This document shows, piece after piece, positions 37,091 through 46,613 of a stretch of 64,000 bases of DNA. A program made the translations under genes and the position numbers. Each line of letters opens with the position of its first letter. The first letter of the stretch is position 1. The stretch covers positions 1,330,865-1,394,864 of the forward strand of contig NZ_CP139303.1 in the NCBI RefSeq assembly GCF_034092465.1. The letters are read 5' to 3'. This stretch comes from Prochlorococcus sp. MIT 1223. GTDB taxonomy: Bacteria > Cyanobacteriota > Cyanobacteriia > PCC-6307 > Cyanobiaceae. The notes under the pieces were generated by a model that saw nothing but the letters and a program-made list of their open reading frames with translations, did no database searches and had not been told where the DNA came from.

Positions 37091-38101
37091 TTATCTTTGA
37101 AGCCATGGATTAATAAGTTTTTGAGCTCTTTCAAGAGCGGTATCCCATCCTTCATTCCAATCGATAAGATTCATATTTTTTGCTTGGGCTTCTAGTAATA
37201 ATGGTTGTATTAATTTGCGTGCCATTCCACCAAATGCCACGCCTGATGGGCTATGACCCCTAGATAAATAATTAATTGTCTCTGAATTTGTCCCTCCAGC
37301 TAGTTGCAGAGGCCCTGGAGGGGCAATTGGTCGAATTTTTTGCCAAAGAGATATTGCGAATTTGCCTGTTCCTTTTCCTAAATCTCCACTCATTGGTCTC
37401 CCGTCTAGCTGCCAGATTGGTTTTTGTTTATATCGACATAGGCATTCATGGCGTTGCCAAAGTTCTTTTGAAAGAATCTCTATGTTAATAGAATGATTTT
37501 GCAGTCCACAGCTCACAGCTATTCGTTTTAGAGGAACATTGGATTGAACGATTGCTTTAACTGATTCTTCGAAAGCTTGTAATCTCCCTGGTGCAGTATG
37601 GATTTCGACTGCATCAGGATTAGCTTCAGCAATTAAAGACCCAAACTCATTAATCTTTAAAGACTGATCTTTCTCTTCGATAATTCCTAGTGGACATGTT
37701 GTTAAACATCTTCCACACCCATAGCAAAGGTTTTTATTAATTCCATCCCCTTGGTTGATTGCATTAGTGGGGCAGACTTTTTCGCAAGGTCTAGGACAAT
37801 CTGCTGGACAACTTTCAGGATTAAAGTGTGCTTTCCTGAAATGCACATCTTTACCGTCACTAACGCTAATCATTAGCCACGGTCTTTTCCCAAAACGAGT
37901 CTCAACCCAATTAAGACCTTTTTCTGCAGCATTTACTACTGCAATATCAGCAGCTACATCAATGCAGTTAACTCCTGCAGCTGCGTAAATGGCGCACAGA
38001 TCACTTATAGAAGCTAAATCTTGATTGCTCGCTCCACAAATTAATTTTACCCAGGTACCTTTGGAAAGAGCTAATTCATTTGCAATAGTAGGTTTTTTCA
38101 C
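37091..38101 (-). CDS. ldpA: LdpA-like light-dependent period protein (Fe-S)
   Basis: A 336-residue iron-sulphur protein. Two ferredoxin-type cysteine blocks lie near residues 98-145: CPADCPRPCEKVCPTNAI and CYGCGRCLTTCPLGII. The rest (GTWVKLICGASNQDLASISDLCAIYAAAGVNCIDVAAD at the start) reads as a TIM-barrel-like part. In Synechococcus elongatus LdpA relays redox state to the circadian clock. It lies 20 nt after ndhN in the same direction, a fitting context for redox sensing. That it affects a clock here is inferred. Confidence 0.82.
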   Translation of the reverse strand: MKKPTIANELALSKGTWVKLICGASNQDLASISDLCAIYAAAGVNCIDVAADIAVVNAAEKGLNWVETRFGKRPWLMISVSDGKDVHFRKAHFNPESCPADCPRPCEKVCPTNAINQGDGINKNLCYGCGRCLTTCPLGIIEEKDQSLKINEFGSLIAEANPDAVEIHTAPGRLQAFEESVKAIVQSNVPLKRIAVSCGLQNHSINIEILSKELWQRHECLCRYKQKPIWQLDGRPMSGDLGKGTGKFAISLWQKIRPIAPPGPLQLAGGTNSETINYLSRGHSPSGVAFGGMARKLIQPLLLEAQAKNMNLIDWNEGWDTALERAQKLINPWLQR

Positions 38102-38121
38102 ATTGTATTTATTTATATGAA

Positions 38122-38583
38122 TTAAGCTTTTATAAATTCAGTTATTGATTGCCATTTGATACTTCTTGCCCCTCCCATTTCTATGACAATTTTTAAACGA
38201 GGTTCTCGTTGACAAAGATTATTTAAGTTAAGTAGTTCAGATTGGGATAAAACTTGTCCCTCAATTAACCAAAGAACTATTGGACAATTGTCTTTTAAAA
38301 ATTCATTAATTTGTGGGATTACTTGTTGAACTTCTCCAAGTGCACCATTACGACCAATATTTTGATGCCCCAGATGTGGAGGCCTTATTCCATGAAGTTG
38401 GCAGAGAAATATTTCAGGATCTCCAAGACCTCTAGCTGAGATTATTTGAGTTCTATAGCCTGCTGCTCTAAGGCGGCGTAATAGACGTGTTTCCGCCCCT
38501 CCTTCTAAAGGTGTGAGTATTGCAAGGCAGCCACAATCCTCAAGATCTTGGCGGAACTTGCGACCTGAGAGCAGAAGAGGCAT
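38122..38583 (-). CDS. ndhN: NAD(P)H-quinone oxidoreductase subunit N
   Basis: Hydrophilic-arm subunit of the thylakoid NDH-1 complex, specific to cyanobacteria and plastids. It has 153 residues. The start [57 protein letters not shown] (1-57) and [38 protein letters not shown] are diagnostic. No transmembrane helix, as expected. It is divergent from the rplC leader region and forms a two-gene unit with ldpA. Confidence 0.95.
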   Translation of the reverse strand: MPLLLSGRKFRQDLEDCGCLAILTPLEGGAETRLLRRLRAAGYRTQIISARGLGDPEIFLCQLHGIRPPHLGHQNIGRNGALGEVQQVIPQINEFLKDNCPIVLWLIEGQVLSQSELLNLNNLCQREPRLKIVIEMGGARSIKWQSITEFIKA

Positions 38584-38639
38584 TGCTTTAACTCAATTGG
38601 AGTTAGAAGACACTTTAAAGATAATTATTAAAGGTGCCA

Positions 38640-38805
38640 TCGTGGTGTAGGCTTTTATATCGCTGAAGCTTTTCTGTGCTCGTTCGCTAGCCGAGCCTCC
38701 AGAGAGTAAGGCAGATTCAACGTATGCGTGAATCTTTAGGCCAAGCAGAAAGGGTTTGAGGCCCTTGCTGCGGAGAAACTAATCAATCTAAATTATTAGT
38801 TTGAT
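38640..38805 (+). ncRNA. Structured leader or sRNA upstream of the ribosomal cluster
   Basis: Four hairpins in a row lie in the ndhN-rplC gap. (A) GCTCG 38678-38682 with CGAGC 38692-38696. (B) AGATTCA 38713-38719 with TGAATCT 38729-38735, extended by CG/CG around a TATG loop with one bulged A. (C) GCAG-a-AAGGG 38745-38754 with CCCTT-g-CTGC 38762-38771, one mismatch. (D) AAACTAAT 38776-38783 with ATTAGTTT 38795-38802. Such density suggests a folded 5' leader of the rplC operon or a separate small RNA. It matches no RNA I recognise (not tmRNA, RNase P, 6S or SRP RNA). Confidence 0.5.
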
Positions 38806-38914
38806 TAAGTCTCAGCCAGCTGATGAACTCGCTAGCTAACTACAAGTTTCGACTCTGTTTACCCAGTTCTCGATCCTTTAGTGCATAAGCGTCTATTTAT
38901 CAGCACTTCCAAAT
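38806..38914 (+). promoter_or_regulatory. Rest of the rplC upstream region
   Basis: About 110 nt with no gene and no strong hairpin. It contains CAGCCAGCTGATGAACTCGC and T-rich stretches that could hold the operon promoter. I cannot place -35 and -10 elements with confidence. Confidence 0.25.
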
Positions 38915-38934
38915 AAATCTCCTATTGGAGATTT
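38915..38934 (+). promoter_or_regulatory. Hairpin that encloses the Shine-Dalgarno before rplC
   Basis: AAATCTCC (38915-38922) pairs with GGAGATTT (38927-38934) around a TATT loop, 8 bp. The GGAG of its right arm is the only good Shine-Dalgarno ahead of the cluster. It is spaced 7 nt from an ATG at 38938, in frame with rplC (whose usual start is at 38959). Two further T follow the stem, so it could also act as an attenuator. It may control L3 translation. Confidence 0.5.
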
Positions 38935-38958
38935 TTGATGCTGGCGTTATTAACTCTC

Positions 38959-39615
38959 ATGTCTATTGGCATTCTTGGAAAGAAATTGGGAATGTCCCAA
39001 TTCTTCGATGATCAAGGCAGGGCAATTCCAGTCACTTTGATTGAAGCTGGCCCATGTCGGATCACACAATTAAAAAACGACGAAACTGATGGCTATTCAG
39101 CCGTTCAGATAGGTTTTGGATTTGTTAGAGAAAAACTAATAAATAAACCTTTTAAAGGTCATTTATCTAAGTCTGGAAAAGATCTTCTGCGTTATTTACG
39201 TGAATATCGTGTAAAAGATCTAGCTGACTTTGAACTAGGAACAGCAATAACTGTTGGTAATTTTCAGGCTGGTCAAAAAGTTGATGTCAGCGGAGATTCC
39301 ATGGGAAGAGGTTTTGCTGGTTATCAAAAACGACATGGGTTTAGTCGGGGACCAATGAGTCATGGTTCCAAAAATCATCGATTACCTGGATCTACTGGAG
39401 CGGGTACAACTCCAGGTCGAATATATCCAGGAAAGCGAATGGCTGGTCGCTATGGAGGGAAGAAAATTACAACTAAAGGTTTGACTATTTTAAAAGTTGA
39501 CAGTGATAAAAATCTCCTAGTAGTAAAGGGTTCAGTCCCTGGTAAGCCTGGCTCACTTTTGAACATATCACCTGCTAAACGAGTTGGTTCTATATCTACT
39601 AAAGGAGGTAAATGA
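38959..39615 (+). CDS. rplC: 50S ribosomal protein L3
   Basis: First gene of the ribosomal cluster; an early-assembly 23S-binding protein with a long loop reaching the peptidyl transferase centre. With the ATG at 38959 it has 218 residues and starts [20 protein letters not shown], as in the family. The loop block [49 protein letters not shown] is intact. An in-frame ATG at 38938 has the better Shine-Dalgarno (GGAG inside the hairpin) and would add 7 residues (MLALLTL). rplD overlaps its end by 1 nt or more. Confidence 0.95.
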   Translation: MSIGILGKKLGMSQFFDDQGRAIPVTLIEAGPCRITQLKNDETDGYSAVQIGFGFVREKLINKPFKGHLSKSGKDLLRYLREYRVKDLADFELGTAITVGNFQAGQKVDVSGDSMGRGFAGYQKRHGFSRGPMSHGSKNHRLPGSTGAGTTPGRIYPGKRMAGRYGGKKITTKGLTILKVDSDKNLLVVKGSVPGKPGSLLNISPAKRVGSISTKGGK

Positions 39616-40250
39616 TGGCTACTTGTATTATTCGTGATTGGCAAGGTAAAGAGGCAGGTAATGCGACTCTTGATCTAAAGGTAGCCAAAGAAACAAGTGC
39701 ATTAGATTTGATGCACAGAGCAGTTTTACGCCAACAAGCTCATAGTAGGCAAGGTACTGCAAGTACTTTAACTAGGGCTGAAGTCCGAGGTGGTGGTCGC
39801 AAGCCTTATAAGCAAAAGGGAACGGGAAGAGCTCGGCAAGGTTCCATTCGTACCCCCTTACGTCCTGGAGGTGGAATTACATTTGGTCCAAAGCCTAGAA
39901 CATATAATTTATCGATGAATCGTAAGGAGCGACGCTTGGCTTTGCGTACAGCTCTTATGGCCAGAATTGATGATGTGTTGGTTGTAAAAGATTTTGGAGG
40001 AACTTTAGATACTCCAAAAACCAAGGAGATTATTAATGCTTTTACTCGATTGGGAATAAAGCCTAATTCGAAGGTGCTCATTGTTCTTGCCAATCCATCA
40101 GAGGTTCTTCGTAGATCTATTAGAAATATTGAGAAGGTCAAGCTAATAAAAGCTGATCAGCTCAATGTTTTTGATTTACTCAATGCAAGCTCATTACTTG
40201 TAGGAGAAGATGCATTGAAAATTATTCAGGAGGTGTATGGCAATGACTGA
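39615..40250 (+). CDS. rplD: 50S ribosomal protein L4
   Basis: 23S-binding protein that lines the exit tunnel; in E. coli it also represses its operon. From the ATG at 39615 it has 211 residues; an overlapping ATG at 39612 adds one Met. The tunnel-loop block [45 protein letters not shown] is intact near residues 53-97. A perfect AAAGGAGGT lies inside the end of rplC. Confidence 0.96.
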   Translation: MATCIIRDWQGKEAGNATLDLKVAKETSALDLMHRAVLRQQAHSRQGTASTLTRAEVRGGGRKPYKQKGTGRARQGSIRTPLRPGGGITFGPKPRTYNLSMNRKERRLALRTALMARIDDVLVVKDFGGTLDTPKTKEIINAFTRLGIKPNSKVLIVLANPSEVLRRSIRNIEKVKLIKADQLNVFDLLNASSLLVGEDALKIIQEVYGND

Positions 40251-40545
40251 CAATTTTAAAGGCAGACTTGCTGATGTAATTAGGCGTCCTTTAATTACTG
40301 AAAAAGCAACAAGAGGTATTGAGTTAAATCAATACTCGTTTGAAGTCGATCATCGGGCTGCAAAGCCAGACATAAAGGCAGCTATTGAAGAAATGTTCGA
40401 CGTTAAAGTTATTGGCATTAGTACTATGAATCCTCCTCGAAAAAGCAGGAGGGTTGGTAGATTTGCGGGCAAACGAACTCAGGTAAAAAAAGCTGTTGTT
40501 CGCTTGGCTGAGGGTAACTCAATTCAACTATTCCCCGAGTCATAA
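40243..40545 (+). CDS. rplW: 50S ribosomal protein L23
   Basis: Exit-tunnel protein that docks trigger factor and SRP. It has 100 residues from the ATG at 40243, which is 9 nt after AGGAGG; an ATG at 40237 is closer to the Shine-Dalgarno and less likely. Family blocks: [46 protein letters not shown] and [29 protein letters not shown]. The start overlaps the end of rplD. Confidence 0.95.
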   Translation: MTDNFKGRLADVIRRPLITEKATRGIELNQYSFEVDHRAAKPDIKAAIEEMFDVKVIGISTMNPPRKSRRVGRFAGKRTQVKKAVVRLAEGNSIQLFPES

Positions 40546-40561
40546 GGAGAGATTAAAAACT

Positions 40562-41425
40562 ATGGCAATTCGAACTTTCCGACCTTATACACCTGGAACT
40601 AGAACCAGAGTTGTAACTGATTTTAATGAGCTTACAGGTCGCAAGCCTGAACGCTCATTAGTAGTTTCAAAACATCGACGTAAAGGTAGAAATAATAGAG
40701 GAGTTATTACTTGCAGGCATAGAGGAGGAGGCCATAAGCAACTTTATAGGTTAGTTGATTTTCGAAGGAATAAGCCTGGAATAGCCGCTAAAGTTGCGGC
40801 TATTCATTACGATCCCCATCGCAATGCTCGACTGGCTTTGCTTTTTTATTCTGATGGAGAAAAACGATATATTCTTGCCCCTGCTGGAATATCAATAGGT
40901 CAAGAGATTATTTCTGGAGTTGATTCTCCTATTGAGCCAGGCAATGCTCTTCCTTTATCTGCAATCCCTCTTGGCTCAAGTGTGCACTGTGTTGAGCTAT
41001 ATCCTGGTAGAGGAGGGCAGATGGTTAGATCTGCTGGTGCGAGTGCCCAGGTTGTGGCTAAAGAAGGTGACTATGTGGCGTTGAAATTACCCTCGACTGA
41101 AGTTCGTTTAGTTCGTCAAGAGTGTTACGCAACTCTTGGTGAGGTAGGTAATTCTGAGATTAGAAATACTAGTCTTGGTAAAGCAGGTCGTAGGCGTTGG
41201 TTAGGCAGAAGGCCTCAAGTTAGAGGTAGTGTGATGAACCCTTGCGATCACCCTCATGGTGGTGGTGAGGGTAAAGCACCTATAGGTCGAGCTGGTCCTG
41301 TCACTCCATGGGGTAAGGCAGCCTTAGGCCTTAAGACTCGGAAGAAGAATAAGCCAAGTAATCGGTTTGTTCTTCGGAAACGTCGTCGCGTCTCCAAGCG
41401 GAGCCGAGGAGGACGCGATTCCTAA
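40562..41425 (+). CDS. rplB: 50S ribosomal protein L2
   Basis: Core 23S-binding protein next to the peptidyl transferase centre. It has 287 residues from the ATG at 40562 ([14 protein letters not shown]); the open frame reaches back into rplW, which is not coding there. Blocks: [27 protein letters not shown] near 43, GREEG-type basic region, and the C-terminal [36 protein letters not shown] near 221-256. The conserved HPHGGGEG with the key His is present. Confidence 0.97.
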   Translation: MAIRTFRPYTPGTRTRVVTDFNELTGRKPERSLVVSKHRRKGRNNRGVITCRHRGGGHKQLYRLVDFRRNKPGIAAKVAAIHYDPHRNARLALLFYSDGEKRYILAPAGISIGQEIISGVDSPIEPGNALPLSAIPLGSSVHCVELYPGRGGQMVRSAGASAQVVAKEGDYVALKLPSTEVRLVRQECYATLGEVGNSEIRNTSLGKAGRRRWLGRRPQVRGSVMNPCDHPHGGGEGKAPIGRAGPVTPWGKAALGLKTRKKNKPSNRFVLRKRRRVSKRSRGGRDS

Positions 41426-41460
41426 TGTCGAGAACCATTCTCACTTTCTTTTAATCATCT

Positions 41461-41736
41461 ATGGGACGTTCACTTAAAAAAGGACCTTTTATTGCTGATA
41501 GCTTGCTCCGTAAGCTTGAGAAGCAAAATGAAAATGATGACAAATCTGTTATCAAAACTTGGTCAAGAGCCTCAACCATTCTTCCAATGATGATTGGCCA
41601 CACAATTGCAGTTCATAATGGCAGAAGTCATATTCCAGTATTCATTACTGAACAAATGGTTGGCCACAAGTTGGGAGAATTTGCACCAACTCGTACTTAT
41701 AGAGGTCACATTAGAGATAAAAAAGGAGGTAGATAA
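41461..41736 (+). CDS. rpsS: 30S ribosomal protein S19
   Basis: Head protein of the small subunit. It has 91 residues: [21 protein letters not shown] at the start and [57 protein letters not shown] in the rest. It begins 35 nt after rplB and ends 4 nt before rplV, in the standard S10-operon order. Confidence 0.97.
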   Translation: MGRSLKKGPFIADSLLRKLEKQNENDDKSVIKTWSRASTILPMMIGHTIAVHNGRSHIPVFITEQMVGHKLGEFAPTRTYRGHIRDKKGGR

Positions 41737-41740
41737 ATAA

Positions 41741-42127
41741 ATGACTAATTCATCCGCCAATTCTTCAGTTGCCAAGGCTCATGGCCGATTTATAAGAGGC
41801 TCTGCTTCCAAAGTTCGTCGGGTTCTTGATCAGATAAGAGGTCGAACTTATAGAGATGCTTTGATCATGCTTGAATTTATGCCTTATCGTTCAACAGGAC
41901 CAATCACAAAAGTATTGCGTTCTGCAGTTGCAAATGCTGAACACAATATGGGACTAGATCCTTCTTCATTAATTATCACCACTGCAAGTGCTGATATGGG
42001 TCCTACAATGAAACGCTTTAGACCTAGAGCTCAAGGAAGGGCTTTTGCTATCAAAAAGCAGACCTGTCATATCAGTATTGCTGTGGCAGCGCCAACAAAT
42101 ACACTCGATGCGGAGGCTCAAGACTGA
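41741..42127 (+). CDS. rplV: 50S ribosomal protein L22
   Basis: Tunnel-lining protein of 128 residues. Blocks: [39 protein letters not shown] at residues 13-51, [52 protein letters not shown] with the loop that reaches the tunnel. The N-terminus is short and polar ([10 protein letters not shown]). The stop overlaps the rpsC ATG by one nucleotide, so translation is coupled. Confidence 0.96.
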   Translation: MTNSSANSSVAKAHGRFIRGSASKVRRVLDQIRGRTYRDALIMLEFMPYRSTGPITKVLRSAVANAEHNMGLDPSSLIITTASADMGPTMKRFRPRAQGRAFAIKKQTCHISIAVAAPTNTLDAEAQD

Positions 42128-42858
42128 TGGGACATAAAATTCACCCTACTGGAATTCGTCTTGGAATAACTCAAGAACATAGGTCGCGTTGGTATGCACC
42201 AAGCAAGACTTACCCTCTTTTACTTCAAGAAGACGATCGTATTCGCAACTTCATTAATAAAAAATATGGTTCAGCCGGAATTAGCGAAGTTCTTATAGCG
42301 CGCAAAGCACATCAACTCGAAGTAGAACTTAAGACTGCTCGTCCAGGAGTAATTGTTGGCCGACAGGGTAGTGGGATTGAGGATCTCAGATCTGGGATTC
42401 AGAAAACCATTGGAGATACAAATAGGCAAATTCGTATAAATGTTGTCGAAGTTGACCGAGTTGATGCTGATGCGCATCTTTTAGCGGAATATATTGCTCA
42501 GCAGTTAGAGAAAAGAGTTGCGTTTAGGCGCACAATTCGTATGGCAGTTCAGAGGGCTCAGAGAGCAGGAGTACTAGGTTTGAAAATTCAAGTTGGAGGA
42601 AGGCTTAATGGTGCTGAGATAGCCAGATCTGAATGGACTCGAGAGGGCAGAGTCCCGCTACATACTTTGCGTGCCGAAATTGATTATGCAACTAAGATTG
42701 CGAGTACGACTTATGGAGTACTTGGAATAAAAGTTTGGGTTTTCAAAGGTGAGGTCTTACCTAAGGAAGAGCAACCTTTACCTGTTGGCGCAAGTCCTCG
42801 ACGGCGAGGTAATCGTCGCCCTCAACAATTTGAGGATCGCTCAAATGACGGTAAATAA
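42127..42858 (+). CDS. rpsC: 30S ribosomal protein S3
   Basis: Head protein at the mRNA entry site; contributes helicase action. It has 243 residues. The start [29 protein letters not shown], the KH motif [26 protein letters not shown] near 60-85, and [55 protein letters not shown] are typical. A basic tail follows ([21 protein letters not shown]). A GGAG lies just before rplP. Confidence 0.97.
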   Translation: MGHKIHPTGIRLGITQEHRSRWYAPSKTYPLLLQEDDRIRNFINKKYGSAGISEVLIARKAHQLEVELKTARPGVIVGRQGSGIEDLRSGIQKTIGDTNRQIRINVVEVDRVDADAHLLAEYIAQQLEKRVAFRRTIRMAVQRAQRAGVLGLKIQVGGRLNGAEIARSEWTREGRVPLHTLRAEIDYATKIASTTYGVLGIKVWVFKGEVLPKEEQPLPVGASPRRRGNRRPQQFEDRSNDGK

Positions 42859-42872
42859 GGAGATCTACAACC

Positions 42873-43352
42873 ATGCTTAGTCCAAAACGAACAAAATTCC
42901 GCAAACAACAACGAGGTCGCATGCGCGGTGTTGCAACTCGTGGAAATAAAATTGCCTTTGGGCAATTTGCTTTACAAGCTCAAGAATGTGGCTGGATCAC
43001 ATCTAGGCAAATTGAAGCAAGTAGGCGAGCAATGACTCGTTATGTCAAGAGAGGAGGACAGATATGGATTCGAATTTTCCCAGATAAACCTGTAACGATG
43101 AGAGCTGCTGAAACCCGTATGGGGTCTGGTAAAGGTAATCCAGAGTTTTGGGTTGCAGTTGTTAAGCCTGGTCGAATTCTTTTTGAAATGGGCGGTGATG
43201 CAGAGATTACCGAGTCAATTGCAAGAGAAGCAATGCGACTTGCTCAATATAAATTGCCTATTAAAACGACCTTTTTAGCATTAGATGATCCCCCTCAGAC
43301 TCAGAATGGATCTAGTACTTCTAATGCCACACCCGTCACCTTGGAGTCTTAA
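42873..43352 (+). CDS. rplP: 50S ribosomal protein L16
   Basis: Protein near the A site that organises tRNA entry. It has 159 residues: [108 protein letters not shown] is the core in shape. The last 20 residues ([18 protein letters not shown]) are a longer polar tail than the common 137-aa form. Confidence 0.96.
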   Translation: MLSPKRTKFRKQQRGRMRGVATRGNKIAFGQFALQAQECGWITSRQIEASRRAMTRYVKRGGQIWIRIFPDKPVTMRAAETRMGSGKGNPEFWVAVVKPGRILFEMGGDAEITESIAREAMRLAQYKLPIKTTFLALDDPPQTQNGSSTSNATPVTLES

Positions 43353-43354
43353 TC

Positions 43355-43564
43355 ATGGCTAGACCAGATACAGCCGAGGTGCGAAAGCTCACCGATGCTG
43401 ACATCAAGCAAAAAATTGACGATTTACGTCGTGAATTATTTGATCTTCGTTTTCAGCAGGCAACTAGACAGCTGAATAAGACTCATCGTTTTAAAGAAGC
43501 CCGCATTGAGCTGGCTCAACTTTTGACGGTTACGTCCGAGCGAAGTCGCTCAACTTCATCCTGA
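43355..43564 (+). CDS. rpmC: 50S ribosomal protein L29
   Basis: Small helical protein by the exit tunnel. It has 69 residues; the core is [53 protein letters not shown], the L29 helical hairpin. It begins 2 nt after rplP's stop and precedes rpsQ by 17 nt in the conserved order L16-L29-S17. Confidence 0.94.
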   Translation: MARPDTAEVRKLTDADIKQKIDDLRRELFDLRFQQATRQLNKTHRFKEARIELAQLLTVTSERSRSTSS

Positions 43565-43581
43565 TCACCTAATTAGAAACC

Positions 43582-43848
43582 ATGGCACTTAAGGAACGGA
43601 TAGGCACCGTAGTCAGCGACAAGATGGATAAGACAGTTGTAGTGGCTGTTGAAAACCGTTTTCCACATCCAATCTATGAAAAGATTGTTAGTCGCACTAC
43701 AAGATATAAAGCGCATGATGCTCAGAATAACTGCATGGAGGGAGACAGAGTTCGTATTAAAGAAACTCGTCCCATGAGTGCACATAAACGTTGGGCTGTA
43801 TCAGAGGTACTAAATAAAGGTATGAAATCTAGAGAGGCAGAAAAATGA
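43582..43848 (+). CDS. rpsQ: 30S ribosomal protein S17
   Basis: 16S-binding assembly protein. It has 88 residues: [77 protein letters not shown] has the usual KTVVV and ETRPxSxxKRW forms. The stop overlaps the ATG of rplN by 4 nt. Confidence 0.96.
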   Translation: MALKERIGTVVSDKMDKTVVVAVENRFPHPIYEKIVSRTTRYKAHDAQNNCMEGDRVRIKETRPMSAHKRWAVSEVLNKGMKSREAEK

Positions 43849-44210
43849 TTCAACAAGAGACATTCCTAACTGTTGCAGATAACAGTGGCGCTAAACGACT
43901 TCAATGCATACGAGTATTGGGTTCTAATAGACGTTATGCCCATGTAGGTGATGTGATAGTGGCTGCAGTGAAGGATGCTATGCCAAACATGGGAGTAAAG
44001 AAATCTGATGTCGTAAAAGCTGTTGTGGTTCGAACAAAAGCGACAATGCGACGCGAGACAGGTAATTCAATTCGTTTTGATGATAATGCAGCAGTTTTGA
44101 TCAATGATGATAAGAACCCTAAGGGGACAAGAGTATTCGGTCCTGTTGCGCGCGAATTGCGTGATAGAAACTTCACGAAAATTGTTTCACTTGCCCCGGA
44201 GGTTATTTAA
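43845..44210 (+). CDS. rplN: 50S ribosomal protein L14
   Basis: Universally conserved protein at the subunit interface, 121 residues. Blocks: [48 protein letters not shown] and [55 protein letters not shown]. It overlaps rpsQ by 4 nt, and its stop is directly followed by the rplX ATG. Confidence 0.97.
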   Translation: MIQQETFLTVADNSGAKRLQCIRVLGSNRRYAHVGDVIVAAVKDAMPNMGVKKSDVVKAVVVRTKATMRRETGNSIRFDDNAAVLINDDKNPKGTRVFGPVARELRDRNFTKIVSLAPEVI

Positions 44211-44576
44211 ATGTTGAATACTCCTCAAAAAGCTAAGTCTTTAAAACCTTCAAGTCGCATAAAAATGCGAATTCGGAAAGGAGATACTGTACAAGTTATT
44301 AATGGAAAAGATAAAGGTAAAACAGGAGAAGTACTTCAAACCATGCCAATAGAAAATCGAGTCATAGTTAAAGGAGTAAATATGCGTACAAAACATGTAA
44401 AGCCGTCACAAGAAGGAGAGAGTGGACGAATTGTTACTGAAGAAGCTTCATTACATGCATCAAACGTTATGTTTTATTCCACCTCTAAGAAAGTTGCTAG
44501 TCGTATAGAAATATTTGTGGATAAGGATGGAGCGAAGAAACGACGACTTAAGAAAACTGGTGAATTGATTGACTAA
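44211..44576 (+). CDS. rplX: 50S ribosomal protein L24
   Basis: Assembly-initiating protein with a KOW motif. From the ATG that abuts the rplN stop it has 121 residues. A 19-residue lysine-rich lead comes before [72 protein letters not shown] shorter form from the internal ATG (MRIRKGD) is possible, but the abutting start favours the long form. A hairpin follows in the 104-nt gap to rplE. Confidence 0.94.
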   Translation: MLNTPQKAKSLKPSSRIKMRIRKGDTVQVINGKDKGKTGEVLQTMPIENRVIVKGVNMRTKHVKPSQEGESGRIVTEEASLHASNVMFYSTSKKVASRIEIFVDKDGAKKRRLKKTGELID

Positions 44577-44594
44577 TTCCCCAGTTTTTCGAAT

Positions 44595-44612
44595 GACAAG
44601 ACAAATCTTGTC
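44595..44612 (+). terminator. Hairpin between rplX and rplE
   Basis: GACAAGA (44595-44601) pairs with TCTTGTC (44606-44612) around a CAAA loop, followed by T/C-rich sequence (CTTCTTTCCTTTTGTTTTC). It lies in the 104-nt rplX-rplE gap, which is wide for this cluster. It may be an attenuator or processing site dividing the cluster. Confidence 0.4.
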
Positions 44613-44680
44613 TAATTAAGCTTCTTTCCTTTTGTTTTCTTATTTGATTCAGCTAAGCATTAATCCCCCTTCCCTAAACT

Positions 44681-45220
44681 ATGTCACTTAAAAAGCGCTA
44701 TCGCGAGACAATTAGACCAAAACTCCTCAAGGAATTGGGCCTAAGGAATGTTCACCAAGTTCCACAGGTGACGAAAGTCACTGTAAATAGAGGACTAGGT
44801 GAAGCTGCCTCAAATTCCAAGTCTCTTGAGGCTTCTTTATCTGAAATGGCAGTAATAACTGGACAAAAGGCTTTGGTCACAAGGGCTAAGAAAGCAATTG
44901 CAGGCTTCAAAATTCGTCAAGGCATGCCTATTGGTTGTGCTGTGACTCTTAGAGGAGACCGAATGTATTCTTTCTTAGAACGTTTTATTAATCTCGCTTT
45001 GCCACGTATTAGAGACTTTAGAGGCGTGAGCCCAAAAAGTTTTGATGGCCGTGGTAATTACACAATAGGAGTTAAAGAACAATTAATTTTTCCAGAAGTA
45101 TCTTTTGACAAAGTCGATTCAATTAGGGGGATGGACATCACTATTGTCACAAGTGCTAGTTCAGACGAAGAAGGTAAGGCTCTCCTGAGTGAGATGGGAA
45201 TGCCCTTCCGCAATAACTGA
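44681..45220 (+). CDS. rplE: 50S ribosomal protein L5
   Basis: Central protuberance protein that binds 5S rRNA. It has 179 residues: [40 protein letters not shown] at the start, [56 protein letters not shown] and [18 protein letters not shown]. In this lineage rpsH follows directly, without an rpsN (S14) gene between, as usual in cyanobacteria. Confidence 0.97.
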   Translation: MSLKKRYRETIRPKLLKELGLRNVHQVPQVTKVTVNRGLGEAASNSKSLEASLSEMAVITGQKALVTRAKKAIAGFKIRQGMPIGCAVTLRGDRMYSFLERFINLALPRIRDFRGVSPKSFDGRGNYTIGVKEQLIFPEVSFDKVDSIRGMDITIVTSASSDEEGKALLSEMGMPFRNN

Positions 45221-45237
45221 CCTAAACTAATAAATTC

Positions 45238-45639
45238 ATGGCTAATCACGATCCAATTTCAGATATGCTCACTCGTATTCGAAATGCGAGTGAGAAGAAA
45301 CATCAGAATACTAAAATCCCTGCTTCGCGAATGTCTCATAGCATCGCCAAAGTATTGCAAAAAGAGGGTTTTATTGCTGATATTAGTGAAGAGGGAGAAG
45401 GAATTACAAAACATCTTGTCCTTGAATTGAAATATAGCGGTAAGCATCGTCATCCCATTATTCGTTCAATGCAAAGAGTGAGTAGACCTGGTCTTCGAAT
45501 CTACAAAAAAACTCGTGGATTACCAAAGATCTTGGGAGGTTTGGGCGTTGCAATCGTTTCAACTTCAAAAGGTGTCATGAGTGATCGCGATGCTCGAAAA
45601 CAAGGTGTCGGAGGCGAAGTCCTCTGCTACGTCTACTAA
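45238..45639 (+). CDS. rpsH: 30S ribosomal protein S8
   Basis: Central-domain 16S-binding protein. It has 133 residues: [45 protein letters not shown] at the start and [54 protein letters not shown] at the end. The family often autoregulates its operon in enterobacteria. It is 17 nt after rplE and 15 nt before rplF. Confidence 0.97.
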   Translation: MANHDPISDMLTRIRNASEKKHQNTKIPASRMSHSIAKVLQKEGFIADISEEGEGITKHLVLELKYSGKHRHPIIRSMQRVSRPGLRIYKKTRGLPKILGGLGVAIVSTSKGVMSDRDARKQGVGGEVLCYVY

Positions 45640-45654
45640 TTAGGAGCCTGCATT

Positions 45655-46194
45655 ATGTCTCGCATTGGTAAGAAACCGATTTCAGTACCAGAAAAGGTAG
45701 CTGTGACTGTTGAAGGACTATCTTTGACTGTTAAAGGCCCTAAAGGAGAACTTAGTCGAACACTTCCTCAAGGCGTTTCCATTAGTCAAGAGGAAAACTC
45801 GATTGTTATTTCACCAGTTAATGAAAAGAGAAAGTCTCGAGAGCGCCATGGTTTATGTAGAACCTTAGTTTCCAATATGGTTGAAGGGGTGACTAAGGGA
45901 TATTCAAGGAAGCTAGAAATTATAGGGGTAGGATCAAGAGCTCAAGTTAAAGGACGTAATTTGGTGGTTAGTGCTGGCTATAGCCACCCTGTAGAAGTAA
46001 TTCCGCCTGCTGGTATTACTTTTGCGGTGGAAAATAACACGAATGTTACTGTCACAGGTGTTGATAAAGAGCTTGTGGGGAATGAAGCTGCAAAAATTCG
46101 TGCAATTCGTCCTCCTGAGCCATATAAGGGTAAAGGAATTAAATTTGAAGGTGAGAGAATAATTAGGAAGGCTGGTAAATCAGGAAAGAAATAG
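45655..46194 (+). CDS. rplF: 50S ribosomal protein L6
   Basis: Two-domain protein near the GTPase-associated centre. It has 179 residues: [38 protein letters not shown] at the start and a second repeat, [39 protein letters not shown]. The C-terminal [35 protein letters not shown] is present. A GGAG precedes the ATG by 8 nt. Confidence 0.97.
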   Translation: MSRIGKKPISVPEKVAVTVEGLSLTVKGPKGELSRTLPQGVSISQEENSIVISPVNEKRKSRERHGLCRTLVSNMVEGVTKGYSRKLEIIGVGSRAQVKGRNLVVSAGYSHPVEVIPPAGITFAVENNTNVTVTGVDKELVGNEAAKIRAIRPPEPYKGKGIKFEGERIIRKAGKSGKK

Positions 46195-46229
46195 CTTTCT
46201 ATTTAATTGCTTTAATTCATTTTTTTAAC

Positions 46230-46598
46230 ATGGCCACACTTTCAAGAAAACAACAAACTCAAAAAAGGCACAAAAGGCTTAGGAGGAATTTATCTGGGAC
46301 CTCTCAAAAGCCTCGTCTTGCAGTTTTTCGCTCGAATAATCACATTTATGCCCAAGTAATAGATGATGATTCTCAAAGCACTATTTGTGCAGCATCTACT
46401 ATCGAGAAAGACTTAAGAGTTAACCTCAAATCCAATGGTAGTAATTGCGATGCATCTAAAGCTGTTGGCGAACTTGTTGCTCAAAGAGCTTTATCAAAAG
46501 GTGTTCAGCAAGTAGTGTTTGATCGAGGGGGTAATATTTACCACGGTAGAGTTAAAGCTCTCGCGGAAGCAGCTCGAGAAGCAGGTCTTGAATTCTAA
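46230..46598 (+). CDS. rplR: 50S ribosomal protein L18
   Basis: 5S rRNA-binding protein. It has 122 residues with a basic N-terminus ([41 protein letters not shown]) and [49 protein letters not shown]. It starts 35 nt after rplF and is followed by rpsE. Confidence 0.96.
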   Translation: MATLSRKQQTQKRHKRLRRNLSGTSQKPRLAVFRSNNHIYAQVIDDDSQSTICAASTIEKDLRVNLKSNGSNCDASKAVGELVAQRALSKGVQQVVFDRGGNIYHGRVKALAEAAREAGLEF

Positions 46599-46613
46599 GC
46601 TCTTATTTTTATT

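Noticed and set aside
38640-38805. tmRNA, RNase P, SRP or 6S RNA
   Set aside because: The signature sequences of these RNAs are not seen, and the position does not match.
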